Source of the DNA: Labilibaculum manganireducens
GTDB taxonomy: Bacteria; Bacteroidota; Bacteroidia; Bacteroidales; Marinifilaceae
Assembly (NCBI RefSeq): GCF_002843385.1
Contig: NZ_MVDE01000010.1
Location: forward strand, 62,001 to 126,000
Reading direction: 5' to 3'
Length of the DNA stretch: 64,000 nucleotides
Every line of letters begins with the position of its first letter. Within the stretch, counting starts at the first letter, position 1. This document shows positions 53,820-63,970 of this stretch, piece by piece. The notes under the pieces are model-generated. The model was not told the DNA's origin and ran no database searches. It saw only the letters and a list, made by a program, of their open reading frames with translations. The translations under genes were made by a program, and so were the position numbers.

Positions 53820-54680
53820 CTACCCTCTTATTTCTTCAAAACCTAAGCCATAAACCCCCATTACCGATCCCATTGATATAAAAGCATTTCCATCGATTTG
53901 TTTTACTAATTTAAATATTGATGGAGCTTCATGTTTTCGAACCACAACCATCAATATCTTTTTATTTTCTTTTGAGTACCAGCCTGTTGCATCCATCACC
54001 GACACTCCCCTGTTCATGGTTCCGGTAATTTCATTGGCAATCTTCTCAAACTCTGTCGAAATAATAAAAAGCTGAGCAGATTGTTTCGATCCGGAAATCA
54101 CCATATCAATAGCGTAAGCTGTAATAGACATTACCACGTAACCATACACAATGGTAGGTACATCTTTAAACACTATATAAGATGAAGCAATGATAAAAAT
54201 ATCGAGATATAATATAATACGTCCGGGACTGATGTTTTTGTATTTATTGATAATCATTGCTATAATATCAGTACCTCCAGAACTCCCCCCCTGAGATATC
54301 GTAATGCCAACACCTATTCCAGCCAATGCTCCTCCGATAATTGCAGCCATAAATTTCTCATTCACTAAAGGTTCAGGAATAAGTTTCGGCAAAACTGAAA
54401 GTAATACCGACCCCACAATAATCGCAAATACTGTTTTAACACCAAATTTACTACCCAATATTTTTAGAGCTATCAGTATTAAAAAGGCATTAATAATAAA
54501 ATAGGAATAGCCAACAGGAATTGCTTTTGCGCTTGCAAAATAAATTAATGTGCCAATACCACTAACCCCTCCTCCGATTATACCGGATGGAATTAAAAAG
54601 GCAGCCCAACTAAAACAATATATTGCCATCCCGACTGTAATTATTACCAGGGATTTTATTTCAGAATAATTTATTTTCAT
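53820..54680 (-). CDS. YitT-family membrane protein, paralogue
   Basis: 286 residues with the same layout as its neighbour: membrane region with GGGVSGIGTLIYF and QGGSSGGTDIIAMIINK, then DUF2179 ending SMGSVMGVYGLGFEEIRG. It is the upstream gene of the pair. The two differ widely in sequence, so the duplication is old. Confidence 0.88.
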   Translation of the reverse strand: MKINYSEIKSLVIITVGMAIYCFSWAAFLIPSGIIGGGVSGIGTLIYFASAKAIPVGYSYFIINAFLILIALKILGSKFGVKTVFAIIVGSVLLSVLPKLIPEPLVNEKFMAAIIGGALAGIGVGITISQGGSSGGTDIIAMIINKYKNISPGRIILYLDIFIIASSYIVFKDVPTIVYGYVVMSITAYAIDMVISGSKQSAQLFIISTEFEKIANEITGTMNRGVSVMDATGWYSKENKKILMVVVRKHEAPSIFKLVKQIDGNAFISMGSVMGVYGLGFEEIRG

Positions 54681-54690
54681 CTCGTATCAA

Positions 54691-54737
54691 AAAAAAGCTT
54701 TAAGTTTTGTTGTCAAATAGTCAACAAAGCTTAAAGC
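54691..54737 (-). terminator. Terminator of leuS
   Basis: Long imperfect stem (GCTTTAAG and TTGTTG with CAACAA and GCTTAAAGC, 54697-54737), followed on the minus strand by a T run. It lies 25 bases past the leuS stop, before the YitT pair. Confidence 0.8.
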
Positions 54738-54761
54738 CAGGAACTTATTTGAATAATTTAT

Positions 54762-57524
54762 TTATACTACTATATTTATAATCTTATTAGGAACAATAAT
54801 AATTTTCTTTGGCGTTTTTCCATCGATCCATTTTTGAGATTTTTCTAAAGAAAGAACTTCCTTTTCAATTTCATCCCTACTCAGACCTACTGGTAATTCC
54901 AATATAAATCTCATTTTACCATTAAATGAAACTGGATATTTATGATTATTTTCCTGAACGAAACTTTCGTTGAACTCCGGGAAATCTGCCTTCGTTATAC
55001 TTGTTGCATTCCCGCATAAAGCCCATAGTTCTTCAGCAACATGAGGTGCAAAAGGAGCAAGAATAACCAAAAGATTTTCAAGAACGGCTTTATTGTTACA
55101 CTTCAAAGTGTACAACTCATTCACACAAATCATGAAAGCTGAAACTGAGGTATTGAATGAAAAACGCTCAATATCATCCTGTATTTTCTTAATTGTTTTG
55201 TGAAGAACTTTTAATTCGTCTTGTGTTGGCTCACTGCTTGTCAATTCAAATTCACCTGCTTCATTATGAAACAACCTCCATAATTTCTTCAGAAATTTAT
55301 GAACTCCATCTATTCCGTTTGTATCCCATGGCTTATGCGCTTCCAACGGCCCCAAAAACATTTCGTATAAACGCAAAGTATCAGCTCCATATTCTTCAAC
55401 AATTACGTCAGGATTTACCACATTAAACATGGACTTAGACATCTTTTCAACAGCCCAGCCACAATGGTATTTTCCATCTTCTAAAATAAATTCTGCATTC
55501 TTATATTCAGGCATCCAGTTTTTAAAGGCTTCCAAATCAAGAACATCATTTTTCACAATATTCACATCAACATGAAGGGCTGTGGTATCGTATTCCCCTA
55601 TTAATCCGTGAGAAATGTATTTATTGGATTTCTTATCACGATAAACAAAATTCGATCGTCCCTGAATCATTCCCTGATTGATCAACTTCTTGAAAGGTTC
55701 ATCCTTACATACTTCATTGATATCGAAAAGGAATTTATTCCAAAAACGAGAATAGATTAAGTGCCCCGTAGCATGCTCGGTACCACCAATATACAGATCA
55801 ACATCCTGCCAGTATTCATTTGCTTCGGCAGAAACCAATGCATCATTGTTACGAGGATCCATATATCGTAAATAGTAAGCCGATGATCCCGCAAAACCAG
55901 GCATTGTATTCAATTCAATTGGATATCCATCTTCGGTAATCCAATCTTTTGCGCGTCCTAAAGGTGGTTCTCCGCTCTCTGTTGGAAGGTATTTATCAAT
56001 CTCAGGCAATTCTAAAGGCAGCTTATCCAAATCCATCATTTGAGGCATACCATCTTTAAAATAAACAGGAAAAGGTTCTCCCCAATATCTTTGACGAGAG
56101 AAGATAGCATCTCTCAATCTGTAGTTAATTTTTTTCTTTCCTAAATCTCTGGCTTCAACTTCCTCGTTTGCCTTTACAATAGCATCTTTTACATCCAATC
56201 CATTCAAAAAATCAGAGTTCATGGATTGTCCTTCTTTGGCATCGTAGGATTCCTCAGAAATATCACCACCTGACACCACCTGAACAATCGGCAAGTCGAA
56301 GTGTTTTGCAAAAGCGTAATCGCGGCTATCATGAGCCGGCACCGCCATAATTGCACCTGTTCCATATCCGGCAAGCACATAATCACTCACCCAAACAGGT
56401 ATTTCCTTGCCTGTAAAAGGATGAATTGCATATGCACCTGTAAATGCACCGCTTACCGTTTTAACATCGGCCAAACGCTCTCTTTCTGTTCTTTTGCTGG
56501 TTGCCTCAATGTAAGCATCAATATTTGCCTGACAATCTGGAGTAGTTAATTCCTTCACCAAATCGCTCTCCGGCGCTAAAACCATAAAAGTAACACCAAA
56601 AATGGTGTCAGGACGGGTAGTAAAAATCTCCATTTTCAGATCCGAACCTTTCACGCCAAAGTTAACTTCAGCACCAACAGAACGTCCAATCCAGTTTTTC
56701 TGAATCTCTTTTAAAGAATCAGTCCATTCCAAATTATCCAAACCGTCCAACAAACGTTTTGCGTAGGCAGAAACACGCAATGACCATTGACGCATTTTCT
56801 TTTGCTCAACAGGGTGTCCTCCGCGAACAGAAGCTCCGTCTTTCACCTCATCATTCGCTAAAACGGTACCTAATTTAGGACACCAGTTAACCATTGTATC
56901 GGCTAAATATGCCAATCTGTAGTTTAAAAGAACAGTTTGCTTTTCGATATCAGAAAAGCCTTTCCACTCATCAGCAGTAAACACTTCTGTTTCTGAACAG
57001 GCAGCATTCACTTTTCCATTTCCTGAAAGCTCAAATTGTGTAACCAAAGACTCAATTGATTCTGCTTTTTGTGAATCGATATTGAAATAGTGATTGAACA
57101 TTTGAATAAATGCCCATTGAGTCCACTTATAATACTCAGGCTCGCAAGTACGAACTTCACGATCCCAATCGTATGAAAAGCCAATTTTGTTTAATTGCTG
57201 GCGATATCTGGTAATATTTGTTTCTGTAGTAATAGCGGGATGCTGTCCTGTTTGGATCGCATATTGCTCAGCAGGCAAGCCATAAGCATCATACCCCATC
57301 GGATGAAGCACATTAAATCCCTTTAAAGTTTTATAGCGGGAATATATATCCGAAGCGATATATCCGAGTGGGTGACCAACATGCAAACCAGCCCCCGAAG
57401 GATATGGAAACATATCGAGCACATAAAATTTGGGCTTTTCAGAATTCACTTCAACTTTGTAGGTTTTCTCTTCAGTCCAATACTTCTGCCACTTTTGTTC
57501 TATTTCTTTAAAGTTGTACTCCAT
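54762..57524 (-). CDS. leuS: Leucine-tRNA ligase
   Basis: 920 residues. The class I HIGH motif is HVGH at residues 48-51 ([14 protein letters not shown]), and KMSKS is present near residue 692 (EKMSKSMFN). The editing (CP1) domain shows [14 protein letters not shown] and [13 protein letters not shown]. It charges tRNA-Leu and clears mischarged tRNA. A minus-strand TAATTTTG (plus 57568-57575) is a possible -7 element. Confidence 0.98.
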   Translation of the reverse strand: MEYNFKEIEQKWQKYWTEEKTYKVEVNSEKPKFYVLDMFPYPSGAGLHVGHPLGYIASDIYSRYKTLKGFNVLHPMGYDAYGLPAEQYAIQTGQHPAITTETNITRYRQQLNKIGFSYDWDREVRTCEPEYYKWTQWAFIQMFNHYFNIDSQKAESIESLVTQFELSGNGKVNAACSETEVFTADEWKGFSDIEKQTVLLNYRLAYLADTMVNWCPKLGTVLANDEVKDGASVRGGHPVEQKKMRQWSLRVSAYAKRLLDGLDNLEWTDSLKEIQKNWIGRSVGAEVNFGVKGSDLKMEIFTTRPDTIFGVTFMVLAPESDLVKELTTPDCQANIDAYIEATSKRTERERLADVKTVSGAFTGAYAIHPFTGKEIPVWVSDYVLAGYGTGAIMAVPAHDSRDYAFAKHFDLPIVQVVSGGDISEESYDAKEGQSMNSDFLNGLDVKDAIVKANEEVEARDLGKKKINYRLRDAIFSRQRYWGEPFPVYFKDGMPQMMDLDKLPLELPEIDKYLPTESGEPPLGRAKDWITEDGYPIELNTMPGFAGSSAYYLRYMDPRNNDALVSAEANEYWQDVDLYIGGTEHATGHLIYSRFWNKFLFDINEVCKDEPFKKLINQGMIQGRSNFVYRDKKSNKYISHGLIGEYDTTALHVDVNIVKNDVLDLEAFKNWMPEYKNAEFILEDGKYHCGWAVEKMSKSMFNVVNPDVIVEEYGADTLRLYEMFLGPLEAHKPWDTNGIDGVHKFLKKLWRLFHNEAGEFELTSSEPTQDELKVLHKTIKKIQDDIERFSFNTSVSAFMICVNELYTLKCNNKAVLENLLVILAPFAPHVAEELWALCGNATSITKADFPEFNESFVQENNHKYPVSFNGKMRFILELPVGLSRDEIEKEVLSLEKSQKWIDGKTPKKIIIVPNKIINIVV

Positions 57525-57746
57525 GCTAATCTTGATAAAATATGGTTATTTCTTGCGTTTCAAAGCGCAAAATTAGCAAAAGTTTATAAATATTTACCGA
57601 GTTTAAGAAGGAAGTATTATTTTATTAAGATATGGATTCTAATGGTTTAGGCATGTAAGTTTAAAACAATGAATTATATTTCTTTACAGGAATGTATTTA
57701 GATGCGATGCAGAACAAAATATTTTTCTAAATTTGCACACGTAATC

Positions 57747-57820
57747 GGCCCGTTAGTTCAGCTGAATAGAACGTCAGATTCCGGTTCTGAAGGTCACAGG
57801 TTTGAATCCTGTACGGGTCA
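57747..57820 (+). tRNA. tRNA-Arg (anticodon CCG)
   Basis: A full cloverleaf: acceptor GGCCCGT/ACGGGTC with one G-U pair, D stem GTTC/GAAC, anticodon stem TCAGA/TCTGA with loop TTCCGGT (anticodon CCG at 57781-57783), T stem ACAGG/CCTGT with loop TTTGAAT. The discriminator is A at 57820, and CCA is not encoded. A TAAATTTG -7 element lies at 57728-57735. Confidence 0.96.
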
Positions 57821-57827
57821 CAAAAAA

Positions 57828-57855
57828 GCCAATCGATAATTATCGATTGGCTTTT
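57828..57855 (+). terminator. Terminator after tRNA-Arg
   Basis: A perfect 24-base palindrome (57828-57851, half GCCAATCGATAA) followed by TTTT, 8 bases after the tRNA. Confidence 0.88.
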
Positions 57856-58002
57856 CTATTTTATTCCATTGGATACAATCAAAAAAGAATACTCCTCAAA
57901 CAATTATCACTTTCAACAAATCACATCTAAAGTGTTTATGAAACGCATTGACTTGAGAAAGACACTATTCAAAATGGAAGAACAATAAAGTTTCAGCAAA
58001 AA

Positions 58003-58028
58003 AAAGAGAGTCCGTTTGGACTCTCTTT
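58003..58028 (-). terminator. Terminator of the ExbB/ExbD operon
   Basis: Perfect 11-bp stem (AAAGAGAGTCC at 58003-58013, GGACTCTCTTT at 58018-58028) with a GTTT loop, then on the minus strand a T run. Confidence 0.9.
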
Positions 58029-58051
58029 TAAATATGTATAAACCTGGAATA

Positions 58052-58519
58052 TTATTCCGCTGTTTCACGTGTAGAATAATTCAACTTTAACGAACTTGCC
58101 TTTCTAAGCTCTTGCTTAATGTCGATAATAATACCCATCTTGGTATATTGATCAACTTTAAGAGAAGTAGTCAACTTGTTTCGTAATTCCTCTTTTCTTG
58201 CTTCTCTTTCAGCAGCAATAAAAGCCTGAATATCATCAACTGTTGAAAATTGATCATTCAATTGAATTTGTGGTTCAGTACCCATCGTTTTTGCAAATTT
58301 TCTCATTGGAACACCTACATAGATGTTACTAACAAGATCCTTTTTTTCCAATTTCACGATTTCTTTTGCACTTGGAACCATGATATCTACATTCAATTCC
58401 ACTTCACGCATAGTTGTACTAACCATGAAGAAAAATAAAAGCATGAATACGATATCAGGAAGAGAAGCTGTCGAAATTTCCGGAAGCTCCTTAGAACCAC
58501 CTTTTTTAAATTTTCCCAT
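58052..58519 (-). CDS. exbD: ExbD/TolR-family protein (second copy)
   Basis: 155 residues with one N-terminal membrane segment (ASLPDIVFMLLFFFMVSTTM). The Asp in SLPDIVFMLLFF is the conserved proton-path residue of ExbD. The rest is a periplasmic domain. It couples the proton gradient, with the ExbB-like protein, to TonB-dependent transport or to other envelope work. The ATG overlaps the previous stop by one base. Confidence 0.9.
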   Translation of the reverse strand: MGKFKKGGSKELPEISTASLPDIVFMLLFFFMVSTTMREVELNVDIMVPSAKEIVKLEKKDLVSNIYVGVPMRKFAKTMGTEPQIQLNDQFSTVDDIQAFIAAEREARKEELRNKLTTSLKVDQYTKMGIIIDIKQELRKASSLKLNYSTRETAE

Positions 58520-59094
58520 TATTTTTTTCCTCCCACATTTTTAGGTTCAGCTTCAGAAATTTGCATTGGCACATAATCCCTAACAGCATCCTGCTGCTCC
58601 TCATTCAAGTCTGCATATTTCTTGTTCCACTTTTGCATTGCCTTCTCATCTTTTAATTCACGAGATGCTGCTGCAAGTTCGTCCTGTACTTTAATGTACA
58701 TTTCGTAACTAGTTCCGCGGTCATTTTGCAAAGAAACCAAACCTTTTGAAACCATTACATCTCCAAAAAACGGGATTGTAGTAAGTTTTTTCTCAGGTAA
58801 ATCTGCACTATTTAGCGGGTTCAGGATAAATTCCTTTGTTTTTTCGCGCAGTTGCGAAATACTAAGAACTTCTCCATTAACCAATAAGTCATCGTTGCGG
58901 TTCACCAAAATAGCTAAAACATTACGTTGTTTAACCTTTGGTGCGTCTATTTCCTCTTCCTCTGGAATTGGTGGTAACTTTTTATAGATACCTGTATCAA
59001 TGTCCATAGTAGTCGAAACCAAGAAGAAAATTAACAACAAGAATGCAATATCGGCCATCGAACTAGAATTAATCTCTGGTGTTTTTCTTGCCAT
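58519..59094 (-). CDS. exbD: ExbD/TolR-family protein (first copy)
   Basis: 191 residues with one membrane segment (SMADIAFLLLIFFLVSTTM) carrying the conserved Asp. The periplasmic part is longer than in the second copy, with a Glu-rich PPIPEEEEIDAPK stretch and a C-terminal tail KNVGGKK. Two ExbD paralogues in tandem are common in Bacteroidetes. It shares a base with the next exbD start. Confidence 0.9.
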   Translation of the reverse strand: MARKTPEINSSSMADIAFLLLIFFLVSTTMDIDTGIYKKLPPIPEEEEIDAPKVKQRNVLAILVNRNDDLLVNGEVLSISQLREKTKEFILNPLNSADLPEKKLTTIPFFGDVMVSKGLVSLQNDRGTSYEMYIKVQDELAAASRELKDEKAMQKWNKKYADLNEEQQDAVRDYVPMQISEAEPKNVGGKK

Positions 59095-59147
59095 AATATT
59101 ATAATCTAAAGGTATATCGATCCGAAATTAAAACCCGGATCATTTAC

Positions 59148-59597
59148 TTAACGTAATTTTCTTAATACTTCGGTCACAACAATAGCTGCAACTGTTCCAA
59201 CACCTAAAATGTACATGGTGTAAAGTACTGTATCTGCAAATTGCAGTGCTCCAGGAGTGTTATCAGCACCGGTATAACCAGGAAGATCTAACAATGTTGC
59301 ATCTGATAATGAATAAGCAATAAGGATTACCAATCCCAAACCAACTAATCCACCCAAACCTTTAACAGCTCCTTTAGGATTAGTCACTAACTGAATGATA
59401 GGAAAACCCAAAGCCAAACCAGCACAAACAATAAACAATGCTTTTGCCCACTGTATTAAAACATCAGTATAAACAGGTGTTTGATCCGCTTGATTTGGTA
59501 GATCACCACCTAAGTAAAACATGGCAACAAAAATTGCTGTTAGACCAATCATTACATAGGTGAGAATATTTAAATATTTACTCAATGTATTTGACAT
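59148..59597 (-). CDS. Four-helix membrane protein within the ExbB/ExbD cluster
   Basis: 149 residues with four likely membrane segments (about 12-30, 48-68, 79-97, 122-142). I do not know a named family for it, though a protein of this type often lies between exbB and exbD in Bacteroidetes. It starts 9 bases after the ExbB-like stop and precedes exbD by 53 bases, so a part in the same complex or its assembly is likely. Confidence 0.75.
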   Translation of the reverse strand: MSNTLSKYLNILTYVMIGLTAIFVAMFYLGGDLPNQADQTPVYTDVLIQWAKALFIVCAGLALGFPIIQLVTNPKGAVKGLGGLVGLGLVILIAYSLSDATLLDLPGYTGADNTPGALQFADTVLYTMYILGVGTVAAIVVTEVLRKLR

Positions 59598-59606
59598 AGT
59601 CTAAAA

Positions 59607-60428
59607 TTATTTTTTCATGTTGTATTTTACAAGGATATCAAGAAGAGAGATAGAAGCATCTTCCATGTTGTTCACAATACTGTCAATTTTTGAAGTACAG
59701 TAGTTATAGAATACCTGAAGGATCATAGCAACGATCAAACCAGATACAGTAGTAATCAAAGCAACTTTAATACCACCTGCTACAGCTGCCGGAGAAATAG
59801 TACCCATAGACTGGATAGAATCGAAAGCGTCGATCATACCAATTACAGTACCCATAAATCCTAACATAGGAGCCAGACCAATCATCAAACCAATCCAGGA
59901 AAGACCTTTTTCTAAAAGACCCATTTGAACAGAACCGTAAGAAACAACTGATTTCTCAACTACTTCAATACCTTCATCGATACGATCAAGACCTTGGTAG
60001 AAAATACTGGCAATAGGGCCACGAGTATTTCTACAAACTTCTTTAGCTGCTTCAACGCCACCGTTGTTCAATGCATCTTCAAGATTAGCGAACAATTTTT
60101 TAGTATTAGTTGTCGACATATTCAAGTAAATGATTCTTTCGATAGAAAGAGCTAAACCTAAAATAAGTGTTAACAATACAAAACTCATAAACATCGCACC
60201 ACCTTGGATGAATTGTTTTTTCACAACTTGGTGAAAAGAAGTACTTTCGATAGCTTCTTCTTCCATTACCGGGCTTGCTTTTTCAACAACTTCTTCTGCA
60301 ACTTCCCCAGCAACTTGCGTTGTATCTACGGTAGCTTGTTCTGCTGTCTCATCCTGAGCAAATACGTTTGTTGACGCTCCTAAGCTTAGCATCCCGATAA
60401 CTGCTATAAATGCAAATAACTTTTTCAT
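59607..60428 (-). CDS. exbB: MotA/TolQ/ExbB proton channel family protein
   Basis: 273 residues. A signal-peptide-like start (MKKLFAFIAVIGMLSLGAS to about residue 24) and an acidic, Val/Glu-rich stretch (about 26-62) precede the three-helix ExbB core: MFMSFVLLTLILGLALSIER, then GLAPMLGFMGTVIGMIDAF and the last helix near 215-240. It forms the proton-conducting channel with ExbD. First gene of the cluster, with a good promoter. Confidence 0.93.
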   Translation of the reverse strand: MKKLFAFIAVIGMLSLGASTNVFAQDETAEQATVDTTQVAGEVAEEVVEKASPVMEEEAIESTSFHQVVKKQFIQGGAMFMSFVLLTLILGLALSIERIIYLNMSTTNTKKLFANLEDALNNGGVEAAKEVCRNTRGPIASIFYQGLDRIDEGIEVVEKSVVSYGSVQMGLLEKGLSWIGLMIGLAPMLGFMGTVIGMIDAFDSIQSMGTISPAAVAGGIKVALITTVSGLIVAMILQVFYNYCTSKIDSIVNNMEDASISLLDILVKYNMKK

Positions 60429-60468
60429 AGTCTGTTTTTCAAATTTTAATTAACGAAATTATTTTTTA

Positions 60469-60499
60469 CAAAATTAAACGATTACGATCTCTAAAACAA
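60469..60499 (-). promoter_or_regulatory. Promoter of the ExbB/ExbD operon
   Basis: On the minus strand TTG (plus 60497-60499), a 20-base spacer, then TAATTTTG (plus 60469-60476), an exact -7 match. The start would be about 35 bases before the ATG. Confidence 0.55.
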
Positions 60500-60643
60500 C
60501 TAATTACTTAGTTGAATATTCCTTTTATTAAGAAAAGTCTTTCTACATCAGTTTTCCATGATAATCATGAATTTAATTTTATGTAATACAGAAGGGACTA
60601 AACAGTGCACCAAATTACAAAAAAAATGTGAAAAACAAATAAA

Positions 60644-61678
60644 CTATTGGCTTAATTCACCTTTCAAAGATTTATTTAAAAGGAATTTGATTTGTTCTGA
60701 ATTTAAGTTTTTCCCCAACACATACATAAGTTTGGTTACCGCAGCCTCAGTAGTTATATCTCTACCACTAACAACACCTGCATGTAATAGCTCCAGACTA
60801 GTTTCATACAAGCCCATCTCAACACTTCCAGCAGCACATTGAGTAACATTATATACGATTATCCCCTTCTCGATTGCAGCTTTAACTGAGTCTATAAACC
60901 ACTTATCTGTAGGTGCATTTCCCGCTCCATATGTTTCCATTATTACAGCTCTCAATCCTTTACTGTTAAGAATGGAGTCAACCACAGTCTTATTTATACC
61001 TGGAAATATCTTTAAGATCGCAATATTTAGATCCAAAGAGGTTGATATTTCTAGTTCTCCCACTTGACTGGGATAATGAATTGCCGAATAATTATAATTG
61101 ATATGAATTCCAATCTTTGCCAGATCAGGATAATTATAAGAATGAAATGCATTAAAATGCTCTGCATTGTGCTTTGTAGTTCGATTGCCTCGAAAAAGCT
61201 TATTCTCAAACACAACACAAACTTCAGGCACCATAGCTTGTCCGTTTTGATAAGCTGCAGCAATTTCAATAGCTGTAATTAAATTCTCTTTCCCGTCTGT
61301 TCTTAATGTACCTATTGGCAATTGAGATCCGGTAAGGATAACTGGTTTCTGCAGATTATCCAGCATAAAACTCAAGGCTGAAGCAGTGTAAGACATGGTA
61401 TCCGTTCCATGCAATACAACAAAGCCATCAAATTTCTGATAATTCTCTTTTATTATTTCAACAATCTTTATCCATACCTTCGGATTTAAGTTTGATGAAT
61501 CGATCAATGGCTCAAAAGCTATTGATTCCAATTTAAACCCAAATCCGTTCAATTCCGGAACCTGTTTTAGGATATGATCAAAATCAAATGGTTTCAACGA
61601 ACCTGTTTCAGGATCGTTCACCATACCAATTGTTCCTCCGGTATATATTATTAAAATAGAAGTTTGTTTCTGTTCCAT
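60644..61678 (-). CDS. ansA: Type I L-asparaginase
   Basis: 344 residues. Catalytic threonines are in IYTGGTIGM (near residue 14) and in VLHGTDTMSYTASAL (near residue 93). No signal peptide, so a cytoplasmic type I enzyme. It hydrolyses asparagine to aspartate and ammonia. It starts 1 base after the tatD stop, so the two are cotranscribed. Confidence 0.92.
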   Translation of the reverse strand: MEQKQTSILIIYTGGTIGMVNDPETGSLKPFDFDHILKQVPELNGFGFKLESIAFEPLIDSSNLNPKVWIKIVEIIKENYQKFDGFVVLHGTDTMSYTASALSFMLDNLQKPVILTGSQLPIGTLRTDGKENLITAIEIAAAYQNGQAMVPEVCVVFENKLFRGNRTTKHNAEHFNAFHSYNYPDLAKIGIHINYNYSAIHYPSQVGELEISTSLDLNIAILKIFPGINKTVVDSILNSKGLRAVIMETYGAGNAPTDKWFIDSVKAAIEKGIIVYNVTQCAAGSVEMGLYETSLELLHAGVVSGRDITTEAAVTKLMYVLGKNLNSEQIKFLLNKSLKGELSQ

Positions 61679-61679
61679 T

Positions 61680-62456
61680 TTACTTCAATTCAATATTGAA
61701 TAATTTTTCCGCATTTGCACTTGTTGTTTTGGCCACCTCATCTAAGCTAAGCTGATAAATTTCAGAAAGCTTACTTGCAATATGAACCAAGTACGAGCTT
61801 TCGTTTCTTTTTCCCCTCTTTGGCACAGGCGCCAGATAAGGGGCATCAGTCTCCAAAATCAGATGATCCAATCCAATAGATCCGACTGTTTTATCAAGTC
61901 CGGAATTCTTAAAGGTTACAATTCCATTAATCCCTAACAGAAATCCAAAACCAATTGCTTTTACAGCTTGCTCCGTATTTCCGGTAAAGCTGTGAAACAC
62001 ACCTTTTAAACTACTATTGCGGTAAGATTCCAATATTTCAAAAATCTCATCGAATGAATCTCTGGCATGAATAACAATTGGAAGCTCTCTTTCAAGTGCC
62101 CAATTAATCTGAGTATCGAAAACAATTTGCTGTTCTTTCACAAAAGCTTTGTCCCAATACAAATCCATACCTATTTCACCAATCGCACAATAATCTCCTT
62201 TTGCAAGCCAGGCTTTACAATTCTCCAACTCTTCCCTGTAGTTTTCTTTTACTGATGTAGGGTGAAGTCCCATCATGGGCACGCACATATCAGGAAAACG
62301 TTTCACCAATCGATTCATTTTTGGTATCGATTCCGAATCAATATTAGGAAGCAGGATTTTCCCGATATTTACTTTCCTGCAATTTGAGATGATTTCTTCA
62401 ATATCATCTTTAAAATCATCTGAATATATATGAGAATGGGTATCAATCAATTTCAT
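61680..62456 (-). CDS. tatD: TatD-family metal-dependent hydrolase
   Basis: 258 residues. Metal ligands are visible in IDTHSHIYSDDF (His6, His8), GEIGMDLYWD, VIHARDSFDE and the final ILETDAPYLAP. TatD proteins are magnesium-dependent DNases; some act in quality control of D-aminoacyl-tRNA. It is upstream of ansA, with 1 base between. Confidence 0.93.
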   Translation of the reverse strand: MKLIDTHSHIYSDDFKDDIEEIISNCRKVNIGKILLPNIDSESIPKMNRLVKRFPDMCVPMMGLHPTSVKENYREELENCKAWLAKGDYCAIGEIGMDLYWDKAFVKEQQIVFDTQINWALERELPIVIHARDSFDEIFEILESYRNSSLKGVFHSFTGNTEQAVKAIGFGFLLGINGIVTFKNSGLDKTVGSIGLDHLILETDAPYLAPVPKRGKRNESSYLVHIASKLSEIYQLSLDEVAKTTSANAEKLFNIELK

Positions 62457-62530
62457 CTTTCACAACTTTTCTGCAAACATATACAAACAGCAGTGACTTG
62501 CCAAACTAATAATAAACGAATATCAATTAA

Positions 62531-62554
62531 AAAAAGCCGGCAAAGCCGGCTTTT
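62531..62554. terminator. Terminator of gdhA
   Basis: GCCGGC/GCCGGC stem (62536-62541 and 62545-62550) with an AAA loop and flanking A and T runs. It lies 27 bases past the gdhA stop; the symmetry would also work in the other direction. Confidence 0.9.
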
Positions 62555-62576
62555 ATATAGTAGGCAATATAGTATA

Positions 62577-63911
62577 TTATACGCAGCCTTGAGCCAACAT
62601 TGCTTCAGCAACTTTTACGAAACCACCAATATTAGCACCTTTAATATAGTTGATGTGTCCATTCTCTGTACCGAATTTAACACAAGTATCGTGAATATCT
62701 TTCATGATACGACCCAACTTCTCATCCACCTCTTCAGTAGACCAGTTGAAACGCATAGAGTTTTGTGACATCTCTAAACCAGACACAGCAACACCACCAG
62801 CATTAGCCGCTTTACCTGGAGCAAAAGCCATAGCATCCACTAAATAGAAAGCTGCATCTGCAGTACAACCCATGTTTGAAGTCTCAACAACATATTTACA
62901 TCCGTTTGCTTCCAATAATTTAGCATCCTCTAAATTCAACTCATTTTGAATTGCACAAGGGAAAGCCAAATCAACTTTAACCTCCCAAGGTTTTTTACCA
63001 GGGAAGAATTTAGCACCAAATTTTTCAGCATAAGGAGCAACAACATCATTATTAGAAGCTCTCAAATCCAATAAGTAATCGATCTTTTCAGCATTTAAAC
63101 CTTCCTGATCATATACATATCCATCAGGACCCGAAATGGTAACAACTTTAGCACCTAACTCTACCAATTTAAGAGCAGCACCCCAAGTAACATTACCAAA
63201 ACCTGAAAGAGCAACAATTTTACCATTTAAGGTTTCATTGTTTTCAGCCAACATATGCTGAGCGAAATAAACAGCTCCAAATCCAGTTGCTTCAGGACGA
63301 ATTAATGATCCACCAAATTCAAGACCTTTACCAGTTAATACACCAACAAATTCGTTACGAATTCTCTTGTATTGTCCGAATAAATATCCAATTTCACGAC
63401 CACCTACTCCGATATCACCGGCAGGAACATCAGTATTAGGACCGATGTGTCTGCAAAGCTCAGTCATGAAACTTTGACAAAAACGCATAATTTCGTTATC
63501 TGATCTTCCTTTTGCATTGAAATCAGAACCTCCTTTTCCACCACCCATAGGTAATGTTGTTAAAGAGTTTTTGAATGTCTGCTCAAAGCCTAAAAATTTT
63601 AATGCACTTAATGTAACCGATGGGTGAAAACGTAATCCACCTTTATAGGGTCCAATTGCACTATTGAATTCAACACGGTATCCGCGGTTGATTTCTACTT
63701 CACCATTATCATTGATCCATGGTACACGAAACATGATTGTACGTTCCGGCTCACACATTTTATCAAGAATTTTCGCAGCTTTGTACTTAGGATTTGCATC
63801 ATAAGTTTCCCAAACTGTTTCTACTACTTCTTGAACTGCCTGATGAAATTCTGCTTCTCCAGGAGTTTTGGCCTTTAGGCCTTCCATGAATTCATTAATC
63901 TTTGCTTCCAT
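62577..63911 (-). CDS. gdhA: Glutamate dehydrogenase (NADP-type, hexameric)
   Basis: 444 residues. The substrate-binding block is GPYKGGLRFHPSVTLSALKFLGFEQ with its lysine (about residue 90), followed by PMGGGKGGSDF and the Asp in NTDVPAGDIGVGGREI. The cofactor-binding fold has VALSGFGNVTWGAALKL. It joins 2-oxoglutarate and ammonia to glutamate, or the reverse. In a cell that ferments lysine and asparagine it could handle the ammonia released. It has its own promoter and terminator. Confidence 0.96.
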   Translation of the reverse strand: MEAKINEFMEGLKAKTPGEAEFHQAVQEVVETVWETYDANPKYKAAKILDKMCEPERTIMFRVPWINDNGEVEINRGYRVEFNSAIGPYKGGLRFHPSVTLSALKFLGFEQTFKNSLTTLPMGGGKGGSDFNAKGRSDNEIMRFCQSFMTELCRHIGPNTDVPAGDIGVGGREIGYLFGQYKRIRNEFVGVLTGKGLEFGGSLIRPEATGFGAVYFAQHMLAENNETLNGKIVALSGFGNVTWGAALKLVELGAKVVTISGPDGYVYDQEGLNAEKIDYLLDLRASNNDVVAPYAEKFGAKFFPGKKPWEVKVDLAFPCAIQNELNLEDAKLLEANGCKYVVETSNMGCTADAAFYLVDAMAFAPGKAANAGGVAVSGLEMSQNSMRFNWSTEEVDEKLGRIMKDIHDTCVKFGTENGHINYIKGANIGGFVKVAEAMLAQGCV

Positions 63912-63970
63912 GCCAAACTATGTTATGAAATTAAATTAGATTGTGTTGTTTTAAATATTAGTTCTTGGTT

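Noticed and set aside
53820-54680. Recent duplication of the YitT genes
   Set aside because: The two proteins share layout and motifs, but their DNA and most residues differ widely, so the duplication is old.
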